Of a stretch of 64,000 nt of DNA, positions 33,189 through 50,813 are shown in pieces (position 1 is the stretch's first letter; each line of letters begins with the position of its first letter). The notes beneath the pieces were generated by a model. The model did no database searches. It was given only the letters and a program-made list of their open reading frames with translations, and was not told the DNA's origin. A program made the position numbers and the translations under genes. This DNA comes from Melastoma dodecandrum (taxonomy: Eukaryota; Streptophyta; Magnoliopsida; Myrtales; Melastomataceae): the NCBI GenBank assembly GCA_029817715.1, contig JARUPY010000394.1, positions 248,001 to 312,000 on the forward strand. The letters are read 5' to 3'.

Positions 33189-33751
33189 GAAGTTAAGGAA
33201 ATGGTTGTTCAGATCCTGCTGGACAAAGGTCCCACCATCGTTACGGAAATCAAGAAGATACTTTGTCTTTTTGATGGTCTGGTTTGGGTGGATACTTCCC
33301 ACGCTCATGCTCTAGTTATGATGTACATTGAGGGCGTTTCCAATCTTCCGAATTCAATAACCGCTAATCGAAGTACGAAGATCCTCGAAAGTCTCGTTGA
33401 GGATATCTCATCGGCTGAAGCTCGTCTCAACCATGCTAAGGAGCGTGTCAAGTCTTTGTTAATCATAGAACTACTTTGTCCGACAAGTTGGCAGTCGTAG
33501 ACAAAATTACGAAGCTTTGAAAGGAGCTCACCGAGTGTATTGAAGCCAAAGCATCATTGGAAGCTCTATCTGACGACTGCACCAACTGGATCGATGATGC
33601 TGAGGCTGAAGTTTTTTACTTGAGTGAAATCGTATCAACTCTTGGGGAGGCGAGAGCGGTCAAGGAAGCCATATCCCAGTCATCTCAAGAATCTCATGCC
33701 CAACTGATGAAGATTCGCCAGTGCATTATGGACTTTAGCTGGAAATTTTAG
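33189..33751 (+). pseudogene. PMD transposon protein, part 2 (coiled-coil tail)
   Basis: The reading frame leading to the copia insertion (RNCAINIWD) resumes here as EVKEMVVQILLDKGPT once one GGGAT copy is discounted. It stays open to about 33460, then a frameshift and a stop near 33517 break it, and another open piece runs 33557-33751. The charged, heptad-like composition (SSAEARLNHAKERVKS) suggests a coiled coil at the C-terminus. The frame agreement across the insertion ties the two parts to one ancestral gene. Confidence 0.7.
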
Positions 33752-35211
33752 ATTTGCCGTTGCTCCCTTTTTTTTTATTACCCCTTTTCTTGTAATAAAT
33801 ATTCGCCACGACCATCTGAATAAATCCCTTTCCCGTTTTCCTCCCTTTTTTTCAATTAGTGGGTATTGTTCCATGCATCATGATCCGCTTTTCTGCTGCC
33901 TTGTTGTTTCTCGATTCTTTTTTTGTTTTTTATTTGGCCGAGGTTAGGCTCTCTCTCATGACGCCCGATATGTATGTTGCTGGTGATAACAGGACAAGGG
34001 AGTTGCCATCAATAAAAAGTGGCGAGGGATTCATTCTTTAGATTGGCTGTGATTTGGATTGTTGATTATCCGGTGGTACATATGTATTTTTGGTCGGAGA
34101 GATTCCACTATAAAAGCACAGAGACTTCTACATTTATGGTTTGGTTTGATTTGTTTGGAATTAGGTGTTCAGAAATCTTAATCTATTTACTCCCGTCATG
34201 TGAGTAATCAATCATTATTAGTTTTCTAGATAATAATGGTTCTTGCGAACTCACAAAATGTCATTTTTCTTTACAGCTATCTCTTTTTTTTTTTTATTTA
34301 CAGCCCCCATAATCTCCTGGTAAACCATTTTATTTTTACCACCGACCGATCGAGAAAGTAATGAAACCTCCCGGGTCTGATTGGTTAGAACCATTCCTTC
34401 CAAGTGGGCAATCTCGTTACGAAGGACTATTATCGGAATTCTCAAGTCCTGGTGGATTTATGAGTTGATGAGTCATATTAGCATCTGCGAATCACTTGCG
34501 ACCCTTGGTCATTTCAGCACCCATCTTCGGATTTCATGAAACAACTCGATATTGCTGATCGCGAGCAAGAAAACATAGATTTGTACAACATACTTACTCC
34601 GTCTCGCAATAGCACAACTTTATTATGAAAAAGTTGAAGGGACTATCACATGTTTTTATATATATAATAGCTTCTCTGAGCGTTGTTATTGAGTAGAGCT
34701 TGTACTGAGCTGCTTTGTCTGAGCGCTTTTCCCATTGTAATGTCAGCGGCTTGCTCATTTGATTCCGACTTCAACTTGTCATCGTCATTAAATGACTGAC
34801 TAAATTAGGCTTAGGTGACGAACATATGTAATTATCTCGTCGTTCACCTTCACCTGTTTACTAGGTTAATCATGCGTTTCTCCATTAGGGAAACGGCCAA
34901 AACTGGTGTTCCACGGTGAGGATTACAAAACTAATAAGATGGCATTTTGATTCTCATAACTTCTTCTCTGTAGTATGGTCTCTGTTTCTAATGAAGGCCG
35001 TTGTATTCGAAAATGTAAATGGTGTCTCTACTTCAGAGTCGAGGTGCAACTGGATAAACTGGATGCCAAGTGGACATGCTTGTTCCTAGCCTAAGAGTAC
35101 ACAATAATATCCACAGACAAATAGTCCGTGAAGAACTCTTACGAGGATGAGACTATAGTGGGCTACCACAACTGCGACAAGAGTAAAAGAAATGCGCATT
35201 GTGAACATTGT
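33752..35211. other. Unassigned DNA after the PMD pseudogene
   Basis: The start is probably the 3' untranslated part of the PMD element. No LTR partner for 26380-26760 was found here. No other gene is supported. Confidence 0.3.
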
Positions 35212-35528
35212 TTAGCAACATAAATTTTGGGCCACAGATCTCGGTACTATTTATGGATCAACAGTTCAAAATACAGCCCCAAGGCGCATGAGGCCCGGTA
35301 AGGAGGTAGTTGTGGAAACACAACGACAAAGGCCTGTGGGCGAAGCGGTTACCAAGCGATGAGACTATTAGGCGACAAGGGTCAACAAGATGATTAAGCG
35401 AAAGTCAACTGGACGAGCGATGAAACTTTGCAGCGAAAGCTAGTGGGCGATACGACCGATCAGTGGCTGTCATGGGAAGATTTTAGGCAATCTTGACACG
35501 TGGAAGGAAATTGTTGCCAAAGCTGTTC
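35212..35528 (+). repeat. Direct repeat, left copy (possible LTR)
   Basis: Aligns with 36545-36866 in the same orientation. Shared blocks include CACAGATCTCGGTA, AAGGAGGTAGTTGTG, GTCAACAAGATGAT and TAGTGGGCGATACGAC. The copies are clearly diverged, so the duplication is old. Confidence 0.7.
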
Positions 35529-36544
35529 AAATGGAAAGGAGATATTCCATGAAAACTGACAACAAGGACACGTAATATATATATGTAATATTTCATTTTC
35601 GTATTTACGTAGGCTTACCATAGTAGTCGTTCTTAGGCATTGTATACATAGATTTGTTTGGAAGACTAATGCATTACTAGGGGAAGTACAAGTAACTCAG
35701 ACGACGATACTTCTTCGAGACAAATGTTCATACTGAGGAGAACAAAACCCCTTGCGTTATGCGAGTTACACAAGGGTTTACTCACAGGAAACGAAGATAA
35801 TTACACATAGCACCTTATTTGTTCCCTCATACAGAGAAGATCCTTGGCTGAAAACGAAAACTTCATCGCATGTTGGAGGTTTTGCTGCAACATGGATCTT
35901 TTGAACGAGAGGACCTTGGTCCTCGTATCTAATTCCATATCAGAACTACCAAGGGAGACGAGGTTGGGAGATCGAACTTCCTGGTGGAAGCCTCACCCAT
36001 GGTGTTCTCGGGCCCTTAGAGGCGTGAAGCAACCTGTGAGCAGGACACAACCTGGGGGCAAAGACTAACCCACCTAGGCTTTGCTCATTCCCTCTACCCA
36101 ACTAGTCGAGCTCATTGTGAGGGAGAGTGGAGACTTTAGAGGGGGAGAAACCACTTGCATAAGGTGGTGGACATTGGCTCTCGAGTAGAGTAAGGGGATG
36201 GACATACGTCCTAGGTAGAAGGCGAAAAGATAGAAAGCTCATTACCCTATTATTATTTTTCTTTCAAAAGGTGATAGTTTGTGGTTAGGAAGCTGACTCA
36301 GATGTTCCTATTTATAGTAGGGATTATGGGGAAACAGGATCGCTGACAGGAAATATTATTGCAGAGATTCCGAAGATTTCAATAGACGTCCTAGAGATCT
36401 CCATCGATATGCTTTGTGGATATCAACAGTTGGGATTAATGTTCGCATGCACACATTACCAGGGTGCATGGGAATGATTACTTGGTCTCTTTCAAGGAGA
36501 TGAATTATAGTACCTTACTCCATCTCCTTAAGGGGGCTTATATG
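35529..36544. other. Spacer between the direct repeats
   Basis: No coding sequence recognised. At about 1 kb it is too short for a full retrotransposon interior. It may be a non-autonomous element. Confidence 0.3.
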
Positions 36545-36866
36545 TTTAGTAACAGAAATTCTGGGTCACAGATCTCGGTATCATCAGTGGATCAACTGTC
36601 AAGAATGGAGAGCCAAGGCACAGGAGACCCATTAAGGAGGTAGTTGTGCAAACACAACAGGCGAAGGCCTGCGGTCGAAGTAATTACTAAGCAACGGGGC
36701 TACCAGGCGATAAAGGTCAACAAGATGATCAAGCAGCAGTCAATTGGACGACGATGAAACTCTGTAGCGAAGGCTAGTGGGCGATACGACTGATCAGTGG
36801 CTGTCATGGAAAGATTTCGGGCAATCTCGAGACATGAGAGGAAATTATTGCTAAAGGCAGCTTTCA
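36545..36866 (+). repeat. Direct repeat, right copy (possible LTR)
   Basis: Partner of 35212-35528, about 1.33 kb downstream. It lies just before a gypsy pol fragment, which may or may not belong to the same element. Confidence 0.7.
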
Positions 36867-36967
36867 GCAAAGAGAATTGTTGTAGCCCCAGTCTTTCTTC
36901 ATGTTTTCTCATTCTTTTTCGCTTTCACTTTTCTTAGCGATGATTGTAAGTCTTCGTCACTTTGTAA

Positions 36968-37860
36968 TTGTACGCCTCCTTTTTGTATGTTTGTTTCAGT
37001 GATAGTACGGTATTTCATTGGTCTTTGTTTATGCCATTCCTTCTTTCAAATGCCTCAAGTACTTTTATCAGGCATGTGAATCAAGTACTAAAGATGTTTA
37101 TTGGGCGATTTGTAGGAATCTATTTTAACGATATCTTTATTTATAGTAAGACGAATTAAGAACGTATGTGATACTTGTTTGAAGTGAAGTGTGTGTTACG
37201 AGATAACAAGCTTTATGTAAATTCTAAGAAGTGAAATTTCATATAGTCAGAGTTAGTGTTTCTCGGGTTGTTTGTTGGTCCGATGGCATTCAGATGGACA
37301 AGGAGAAGGTAAAGTATATTAGAGATTAGCCGAAGTCGGTTACCAAAGTCGGTTGGATAGGTGCGGTTGGATATAGGCTTAGTTGCGCTTTATAAGAGAT
37401 TTGTTAGTGATTTTAGCTCTATAATGTCATTGATCACCGAATGTTTGAAGAAGGGGAAATTTCTTTGGAGCAAGGAAGACGAAGATAGCTTCATGTAGAT
37501 TAAGGAGAAATTTATGTTCCGCTCGTGTTTCTATTCCCTAGCTTTGATAAGTTATTCGAAGTGAATTGTGATGCTTGTGGGGTAGGAGAAAATGTTGTTC
37601 TCTCATAGGAGGAGCACCATGATCAACAGGACACCTTTGCAAGCGACCTTTTCGTGTCTATTAATATCTCTCGAATTTTTCATGTTGCAAATGTCTCTCC
37701 ATATTTTGACTACCGGGTGTGGATGATTCCAGATTCTCCCGTCTCGAGGTTGAGCTTCTCGCAAGACGTTATAGAGATTGATAAGTGCGATAGAACTAAA
37801 GTGGACAAATAAGGGAAGACGTGTCGTCGTCTATTTAGTTATTGTCGAGTTAATCTTTAA
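36968..37860 (+). pseudogene. Ty3/gypsy reverse transcriptase and downstream pol remnant
   Basis: 36968-37159 matches the reverse transcriptase core around the catalytic box: [20 protein letters not shown], then [15 protein letters not shown], where the usual YxDD aspartate pair is degraded to ND. Downstream, through stops and frameshifts, are the following family blocks (NKLYVNSKK, ELVFLGLFVGP, LYKRFVSDFSS, LKKGKFLWSKEDED). About 37620-37780 then reads like the integrase C-terminus (SRIFHVANVSPYFDY), so RNase H and most of integrase are deleted. Confidence 0.78.
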
Positions 37861-38606
37861 GTGGAGTATTTTCGGTTTATTCTTCGAGATATTGTACTTG
37901 AACAAAAAAAAACTAACATTAGAACTTCAATAATGTTTTTATTATATAATAAAAAGAGTTATAGGTTTATATATTCGCATTGGGACATATATTGTCATAT
38001 TTCGACTCATTTAAGTGAATGACACGTTTAACTAGACTCAAACCATTTCGAGAGCGGAGGAGGAATGAGATTAAACAAGCGTATGCTGTTTACAATATGA
38101 TGGAGATGCCACCGGGGATTCAATCAAATCTGGATGAGTAAAATCATACAACAAAAAAGACAATTTTGTGATTGGTTTAGGTCAATTGACGGTGATCGGA
38201 GATGAATAGGGAAAGCGTGTTGAGATGGCCGAATCGTTCTTTCCAGGTGGCGGCTTCCTTTAATGAGCATGATTGGGAAGCTCGCGGACAGGTTCACTGC
38301 ATTGTTTACGTGCTGGCTATAGTTTTGTCCGTTACATCCGCGGATATATATACGAAGAATGAAGGGATACAGAAGCGAAACGATCACTTTCTATTCCAAT
38401 AATCAATTTTCAGGCAATCCCAAAACATGATAATAACAATCAATCAACCCTGGACTGTCAGGTCGGTCGGGATGAATAACGATCCTCGACTTGAACAAAA
38501 AAAAAATACGCAAGATCAAAATACATATAACAGTAAAGTCTAGGTCCGACTTTGAATAGCAGAACATGTCTCAAGGTAGCGCTTCCACTACACCCTTGCT
38601 TGAAAA
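37861..38606. other. Unassigned DNA
   Basis: AT-rich; no supported gene. The last part (about 38410-38606) should be 3' flank of the His-rich gene on the minus strand. Confidence 0.3.
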
Positions 38607-39002
38607 TCAGCAAGCACCATGGCGATGGGGGTGGTGGTGATGGGGGTTGTGATGACCCAAACCATGATGAACAAGATGATTCACGGCCGTTAGTGGACCA
38701 TGAGCAGGACCGTGGCCGACTCCAAAGAGACCATTACCATGGCCGTGATGTCCGCTGTGATGATGGTGATGACCACCCTGATGGAACATTAGTCCGTGTC
38801 CGAGGAGGCCGTGCCCGTGATGATGCCCCGCTCCTAGTCCGTGTCCAAAGATCCCATGCCCATGCTGGTGTCCTCCTCCTCCATGGTGTCCGTGGCTATG
38901 GCCAAAGCCATGTCCACTATGCCCATGATGATGTCCGTGACCATGACCGTGTCCGCCATGGTGATGCAGGAGGCTGCTCAAATGGGGGTGATGAGGAGAC
39001 AT
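38607..39002 (-). CDS. Histidine/glycine-rich small protein
   Basis: An intronless frame of 131 residues in which more than a third are histidine and most of the rest glycine, in HGHG, HHH and GHHHGHG patterns. It starts MSPHHPHLSSLL and ends PHRHGAC. No signal peptide or membrane segment is evident. Such composition binds divalent metals (nickel, zinc, copper) in known His-rich proteins, so a metal-buffering role is possible, but that is inference from composition. A TATA box 85-92 bp upstream of the ATG supports a real transcription unit. The opposite strand is also open because of the repeats; the minus strand is preferred for its promoter, its start context (TTACCATG) and its coherent composition. 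Confidence 0.7.
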   Translation of the reverse strand: MSPHHPHLSSLLHHHGGHGHGHGHHHGHSGHGFGHSHGHHGGGGHQHGHGIFGHGLGAGHHHGHGLLGHGLMFHQGGHHHHHSGHHGHGNGLFGVGHGPAHGPLTAVNHLVHHGLGHHNPHHHHPHRHGAC

Positions 39003-39086
39003 GGTAATTGCGTAGGTAGTGTTGATATTTAGGAGAAAGGGAATATTTTCTTTTTCTGATGTGCTAATCGGGAAATATCAGAGGTC

Positions 39087-39094
39087 TATTTATA
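39087..39094 (-). promoter_or_regulatory. TATA box of the His-rich gene
   Basis: TATAAATA on the minus strand, in the context CAGCTTATAAATAGACC, 85-92 bp upstream of the ATG at 39002. Confidence 0.6.
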
Positions 39095-39444
39095 AGCTGA
39101 GATTCTATGGCGGTTTATCAACAAACGGGGAAGATGGAAAAAGCAATGGAAACATAAACAAATGTCGAACGTGGACTTTTCCATCCAGTAGTTGGGACAC
39201 GCTATCAACACTTCCCTACCCTATTAAGATATAATTTCTTAGCTACGAAGGTCTGGTGGTGCCCACGGTGATGCGGACTTGCACGCATAGTACAATCCTT
39301 GCCCTTCACGTATCTCATCGGTTAGCCGCGTGGTGGTCGGTGTATTCTCGATATTTCAAAATTGTGACGTTGTTAAGCCCCAGGCGGAGAAAGATGTAAT
39401 TTCGGAGTTATACTCGGGGCCGGATATATTACAAACAAGAAAGC
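39095..39444. other. Upstream region of the His-rich gene
   Basis: No further gene seen. It ends at the palindromic element. Confidence 0.3.
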
Positions 39445-40040
39445 GGCTAAACTTCCTCGCACGAAACCTTCCGTGCAGTACAAAATTCTGCGAAGTTTCG
39501 TACCGAAGTACGAAATAATTTCGTACCTTTTCGTATATGCTTCGTATTATACGAAATAGTTTCGTACAACGATATAAAATAGTTTCATACCATACGAAAT
39601 AGGTACAAAATAATTTCGTATTGTACTAAAGGGTTATGAAGTGAGTACGAAATAATTTCGTACTGTACGAAACAGATACAAAAGGCTACGAAATAGTTTC
39701 GTACAATACAAAATAGTTTCGTACAGTACGAAATTATTCCGTTCCCCGAAATTATTCCGTTCCCAGTTCGTACTCGCTTCATTTCGTACTCCTTTCGTAC
39801 CCACTTCGTACAGTACGAAATTATTTTGTACCCTTTCGTATTCACATACCATGGTACGAAGCTATTTCGTACTGTACGAAGTAAGAACGAAATAATTTTG
39901 TGCTGTATAAAATAGGTACGAAAGGAGTACGAAATTATTTCGTACTCTGGTACAAAACTTCGACCGAATTTCGTACTTTGGTATAAAACTCGACGAAAAT
40001 TTCATACAGCACAAAAACTTCCTTGCGAGGAAGTTTAGCC
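39445..40040. mobile_element. 596-bp foldback element made of GTACGAAA palindromes
   Basis: Perfect 16-bp inverted ends, GGCTAAACTTCCTCGC at 39445-39460 and its complement at 40025-40040, enclose many copies of GTACGAAAT and ATTTCGTAC, often joined as the near-palindrome GTACGAAATAATTTCGTAC. Two direct copies of GAAATTATTCCGTTCCC lie near the centre (39730-39762). It codes for nothing. No target duplication could be recognised, so the transposon family is unknown. Confidence 0.7.
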
Positions 40041-41439
40041 CCTTCTCACAAATATAGGTTTTTAAAGAAAATAAAACCGAGAGCGAGAAAGGACAAGGGA
40101 ACTTGTGTTAGCCAGAACCCAAACTAACACGTTCAGGGATTCGAAGGGCCAAACGGATATAAGATGGATTAAGTAATTTCCTCTATACTAGTAAAGTCAT
40201 ATACAGTTAACCTTAGCTCCCAACATCAAGAAAGTGCCATCTGTATAAAATACCTACCAATATCATTTTTGCTTCCTCCCACCACCGGGCCGAGCACGAA
40301 TCCACCGTTCCTATGCAACCTCAGCCATGACGAGGATCCTTGGTTTTGGCCGTTTGATTGCACATACGAGCTCTGGCGAACCTCTTTTACATACTAATGT
40401 CGTTCCTTCGGCTTGCACAACCATGAAGATTTGTTGAAGTGGTGTATGTTGGACCTTTAAACAGTGAATGAAGGATGAAACGTGGTAGGAGGCATTTCTG
40501 CTTATTTCCATGCCCTTCCATGCTTCCGGCAACACAATCAAGTGTGCTAAATGTTACCTTTTATAAATCTAATTAATGTACTTGAGCTTGCAGTTTTGAG
40601 CTGACCTTAGGAAGGTTGACTCAGAAGGATAACCGTGCAGACACATAAGGTTGACTGACGAGTTACAGAAGGTGGTGATACACTACTTCTGTTCTACGTG
40701 TCCATTTAAACCTAAATCTCTAAGGTTCTGAAAGTTGTCAAGAATCATTCGATTGGTCTGACTGACGACGTATACGACAGATCATTTCGGGTTTTGTTTG
40801 ATAGACTCTATAGCAAACAGAAACCTCACAAAGGTTTTGTTCTTACAGGAGGTCAAGTCTTTCGTTATTAGAGGTTCTATGAAAAAAGTTCAAAAGTGAC
40901 CCTTCGGGCATTAATACTAATTTACCCCCCTTTTAGTCTTAATCACTGGGCCAACAAAAATGAATATACGAGTTTCTACCGAAGGGACCCAGGTCTCGGA
41001 TCAGCCAAACAACCGTCATGGACTTGTTCGTGACTTGAGTTCCAGTGTCCAGAACCATCAATTCGATATTAGAACCCTCAATTGGTACCCTGTGTGCTGA
41101 GATATGCTCTGTTCTTCGATGTAGTCAAAATCTACCGTGGTCAAAATTTGTGTTTTAACTAGTTTACTTGTTTCTTGTAATTATTTGGTTGTTTCTCGTT
41201 TGATGTCAATATTATTGAGAGTCGCTGACAGTCTTGAAATTATATGTGGATATTCATGAACATTTGACATGATAGGCGTGTTCATAATGGTCGTGAAAGT
41301 CAATTGCGTGCATCATATGACTTACCTCTGTTTGAGATGGACACGTGATTTCATGACCTCATTCGATTGCAATTAGACAATTTCATGATATGGCACACCC
41401 CTTGGATAAATGTTTTGCATTGGATACATGTACTTTGCC
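40041..41439. other. Unassigned DNA
   Basis: A minus-strand open stretch at 40311-40541 (containing FMVVQAEGTTLVCKRGSPE) is not recognised. The region 40560-41290 may be LTR-derived, but no partner exists in the window. Confidence 0.3.
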
Positions 41440-41588
41440 TTAGGCTGTGTTTAGGAAGGGTGAAAAAGGAAGAAAAATGTGAGAAAACCCACATCCCAAA
41501 AAATTACCCACTCTCGACATTTAAAATTTTCTCCCTTTTTTTCTTTTATTTTTTCTTTTTCTTTTCACCCTTTCCAAACACATCATTA
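41440..41588. mobile_element. Tourist-like MITE, 143 bp
   Basis: The left end GGCTGTGTTTAGGAAGGGTG and the right end, read inward, TGATGTGTTTGGAAAGGGTG form imperfect inverted repeats around an AT- and pyrimidine-rich core. TTA at 41440-41442 and at 41586-41588 gives the 3-bp duplication typical of PIF/Harbinger-type MITEs. Confidence 0.55.
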
Positions 41589-42783
41589 GTTTCCCTTGTT
41601 TCACATGAAAGTGACAGGAGCAATTTCGGACATACATCGGATGCATTAAACTTCAATGAGCCAAAAGCTCAACATAAGTTCATCGTTCGAGCCTCAGCAT
41701 TCATGAAGTTTCTGCCAAACGTACTCTAATATACTTCTTTGCATCTTCTCCCCCTTGTTAGGCATGGATATGCCAAGTAAAGTATGGGAAGTGCATGTTG
41801 TGGTAGCTACTTGCAAGAAGGCAGCTTGTGGACAAGTGACTAAGAGTTCATAACTCGAGCTTCGTGTGTTCAAACGACATAAAATCAGGTTCATTCTTTC
41901 CTTTATTTGAGTTGCCTAGGTTCCCTTTAGTTGAGCATATGACTAGAACGACGATTTGGTGAAGGGACTTCTCAGGATGGGCCGAAAACAAAGGGAATCC
42001 CTCAGATCCCCTGTTATCACTCAATTAGCTTGACGTCGACTTGGCATTTGAGTTGTTATGAACTGTACAAGGCTAAAATTCCACACTCGGAACCTTTTGT
42101 GGAGCACAAAACTTTGCCAGTGCCGGCAAAGAAGAGGCGGATTAGTCTTCGTTGAGCATCTTTGTAATACCAGTTGTTAGCACTTTGGTGACTAAGATGA
42201 GGCTCCTTTGATGCAAGCATGGTTTCAATAAAAATCATATATTCCCGATATGGGATGCCTAAGCTTTTCTAGCTAATAGAACTTGTCCACAAGAGATTAG
42301 ATAATATTGCATTCTCACCATTAAAAGAGCAATATTATAATTCTGGGGACATTCGACATCTCTTGGCTTATTCCAAAAAAATTGATATATTTTATGATAA
42401 ATGTTATTGCTTGAAGACAAAAGATGTCAAATACGGCACATGAATTTTTTGTTCCATTGTTGCAATATCTTGTTCAATGTGGACTTCTTTTATATATCCT
42501 GGTTTATTGCATGTATGTTTGCAATCTTAAAGGTGATATTTTGAGACCGAGCAAAATATTTTATTCCAAAGTGACGGCCGTGGAAAGAAAATATTCACAC
42601 GAATTGCTTACTTCATCTCATTCTTGATGGAGGAACCGTACATACATTACAAAAGAAAAAGTAGCAGCTTAAGAGAAAGTAACTAGCGTATATATGTGTG
42701 TATGTCCGTACATATCTTCGTAGATACAAAGTAAACAAGATATGGGCATGGACATACGTCAAACATGCCAAAGTGAGCACAGA
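41589..42783. other. Unassigned DNA
   Basis: No gene or repeat partner recognised. Confidence 0.3.
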
Positions 42784-43145
42784 TTAAATGGGAGAAGCGA
42801 GGGGAAGCGAGCGTTGAGAAAAAGGTAAGGGGAGAACTTCATCGTAAAGAAAACCAAAACCACCCCAAAATCACGGAGAGACTATTTGAGTGGGGTAATG
42901 ACATAAACCCCGAAAAATGTCCATAAGAAGTTGGGCTGGAGGGTCTGTGCGGAGAACTTGATCATTGTCGCAAGAGCACTAAGGTAAAAATAAAGAACAT
43001 CGAAGACTTTAACCTTGAGGCACGAAAGGTCGCAAACGAGAAGTACGAGTAAGATCCATGTCATCGAGGAGACAATTACGGGAGGTTAGATGAAGAAATC
43101 AAGATTAAATGTATCATTATACAAGAAATTTGAGATATATGTGCA
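42784..43145 (+). pseudogene. Decayed gene fragment, copy B of a dispersed pair
   Basis: Second copy of the sequence at 1-376, same orientation, roughly 75-80% similar by eye. The shared frame reads RLFEWGNDINPEKC and IKNIEDFNLEARKVANEKYE and has a stop in the same place, after PEKC/PEKG, as copy A. The shared stop means the fragment was already broken before it was duplicated, or that it is an intron or exon end. Confidence 0.45.
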
Positions 43146-44694
43146 CTGATTCTCGTCAGGACATACACCACCTCCTTAACAATAGCCTCACTAAGAGTAA
43201 AAAGTGTTCCTTAAGAGCAACTTCGTTGGAAACACATCAACTCATGCTTACAAGCAAGCTCGCCAAAAAAACACACCATACTTACAAGACCTCTTGCCTA
43301 GACGACAACTTTATGCGACTGTTAACTCTAAGAAATTGGAATTGTATGTCTCATTACGAGCCTATTTGTACTGAAAATCCATGTTTTTTAAGTTCAGGTC
43401 ATTAGTTTGTATGATGCTTTTGTTTTGGTTGTGTTGCACATGTACTTTTGTATTTATGGTGTTAAATGTCGGTGAAGGCGTCGAGAATGTGTCGAATCCA
43501 CATCATAGGCGACATCATGATGAAGGACGACCGAAAAGGTATAAGGAAGAGTTGCTTCGTAAAAAAGATTCAGATAGACACATCGGTATGGTTACATGAA
43601 GAATTGGTGCAGCCAATGGAGAGGAGTAGAATTGGAAATAAAAAAACATTAATGTGGCCACATAGAAAGCTAGTGTTGACATAACAGACGAGAAAATCTT
43701 TTCAAATATTTTCTTAAAGATTATGAGATATGAGGGTTACCTAGCTACAAAGTCCTAAGTCTCGAGGGAAAGAAGAGAGTTGTCGTGAAGAATGGAGCTT
43801 TGTTTTTTTTTTGTTTTTTTATTTTAGGATGATGTTTTATTTTAGTCTGGTTTTTCTTTAAACTTAGTGAATTAATTTTTATTCTAGGGGTTGCGATGGA
43901 AATCGATATATAGTTGAATTGTTTTTCACCTTTTCTATTTAAGTTGTTTGAAACTTGTTAATTTATTTTGTCCTGTGATTAATGCGTGTGGTACTTGATC
44001 CATAATGTGTATCGAGCACTTAGCTTGTCTAAGCTCAGAAGATAAATTTAAGATTTAGAAAAAGGATAAAAATAGTCCAAATTAACGTCGAGAAATTCAG
44101 TTAGTCCAATGGGTAAGGTATGAATATATACAATGTCTTAGGCAGTCAGATTATGATCGAAACGCAATGTATCTCATTTGACTATAAATTCCATTAAGAA
44201 CATGTGAGTTTGGTTAGATTAGGTATTTCTCTTGTGTTGGACAAATTAATGATAAATGGTTTGAGTAATGCAATGAAACATCGAGGAAAGTCGTAATCCC
44301 ATAATTTCATTTATTGATAATTCTCGTTCCTTCTTTTGCTATTTAGGTTCGTGTAAGTTTATTTCCTCGAATTTTAGCTCAGTTGGCCACATTTTCGTTG
44401 TCGTTGATTGATATGATTTTTTGGAGTAACTACATGTGAGAACGATATTTAAACATGAATCGTGCATTCGCGGGTTTTATGCCGTCAACAATGAGCCCCT
44501 CACCTGGATGTACTTCTTCCTAGAACACTTGGCAAAATGATTTCTTCAACAGTCATTCTACCCACAAGCATACTTAGCTGCTCCTCGTTTATTTCCTCAG
44601 TAGAACTTGGAAGGGGTAGTAGCGTGTATCTTTTCGTGTCATTTCAGTGAAAAATGAAAGGCTCCGTTAAACAGTTGGAACTATTAACGAATTG
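43146..44694. other. Unassigned DNA and 3' flank of the AAE gene
   Basis: 43380-44340 has the look of retrotransposon tail sequence but no domain is readable. The last part (44500-44694) should hold the 3' untranslated region of the AAE gene on the minus strand. Confidence 0.3.

Positions 44695-50813
<6,119 letters not shown>

Noticed and set aside
38552..39007. Plus-strand open frame of 151 codons over the His-rich gene
   Set aside because: It is the antisense shadow of a highly repetitive codon set. It has no promoter features, and its Asp/His/Arg mix follows from the opposite strand.
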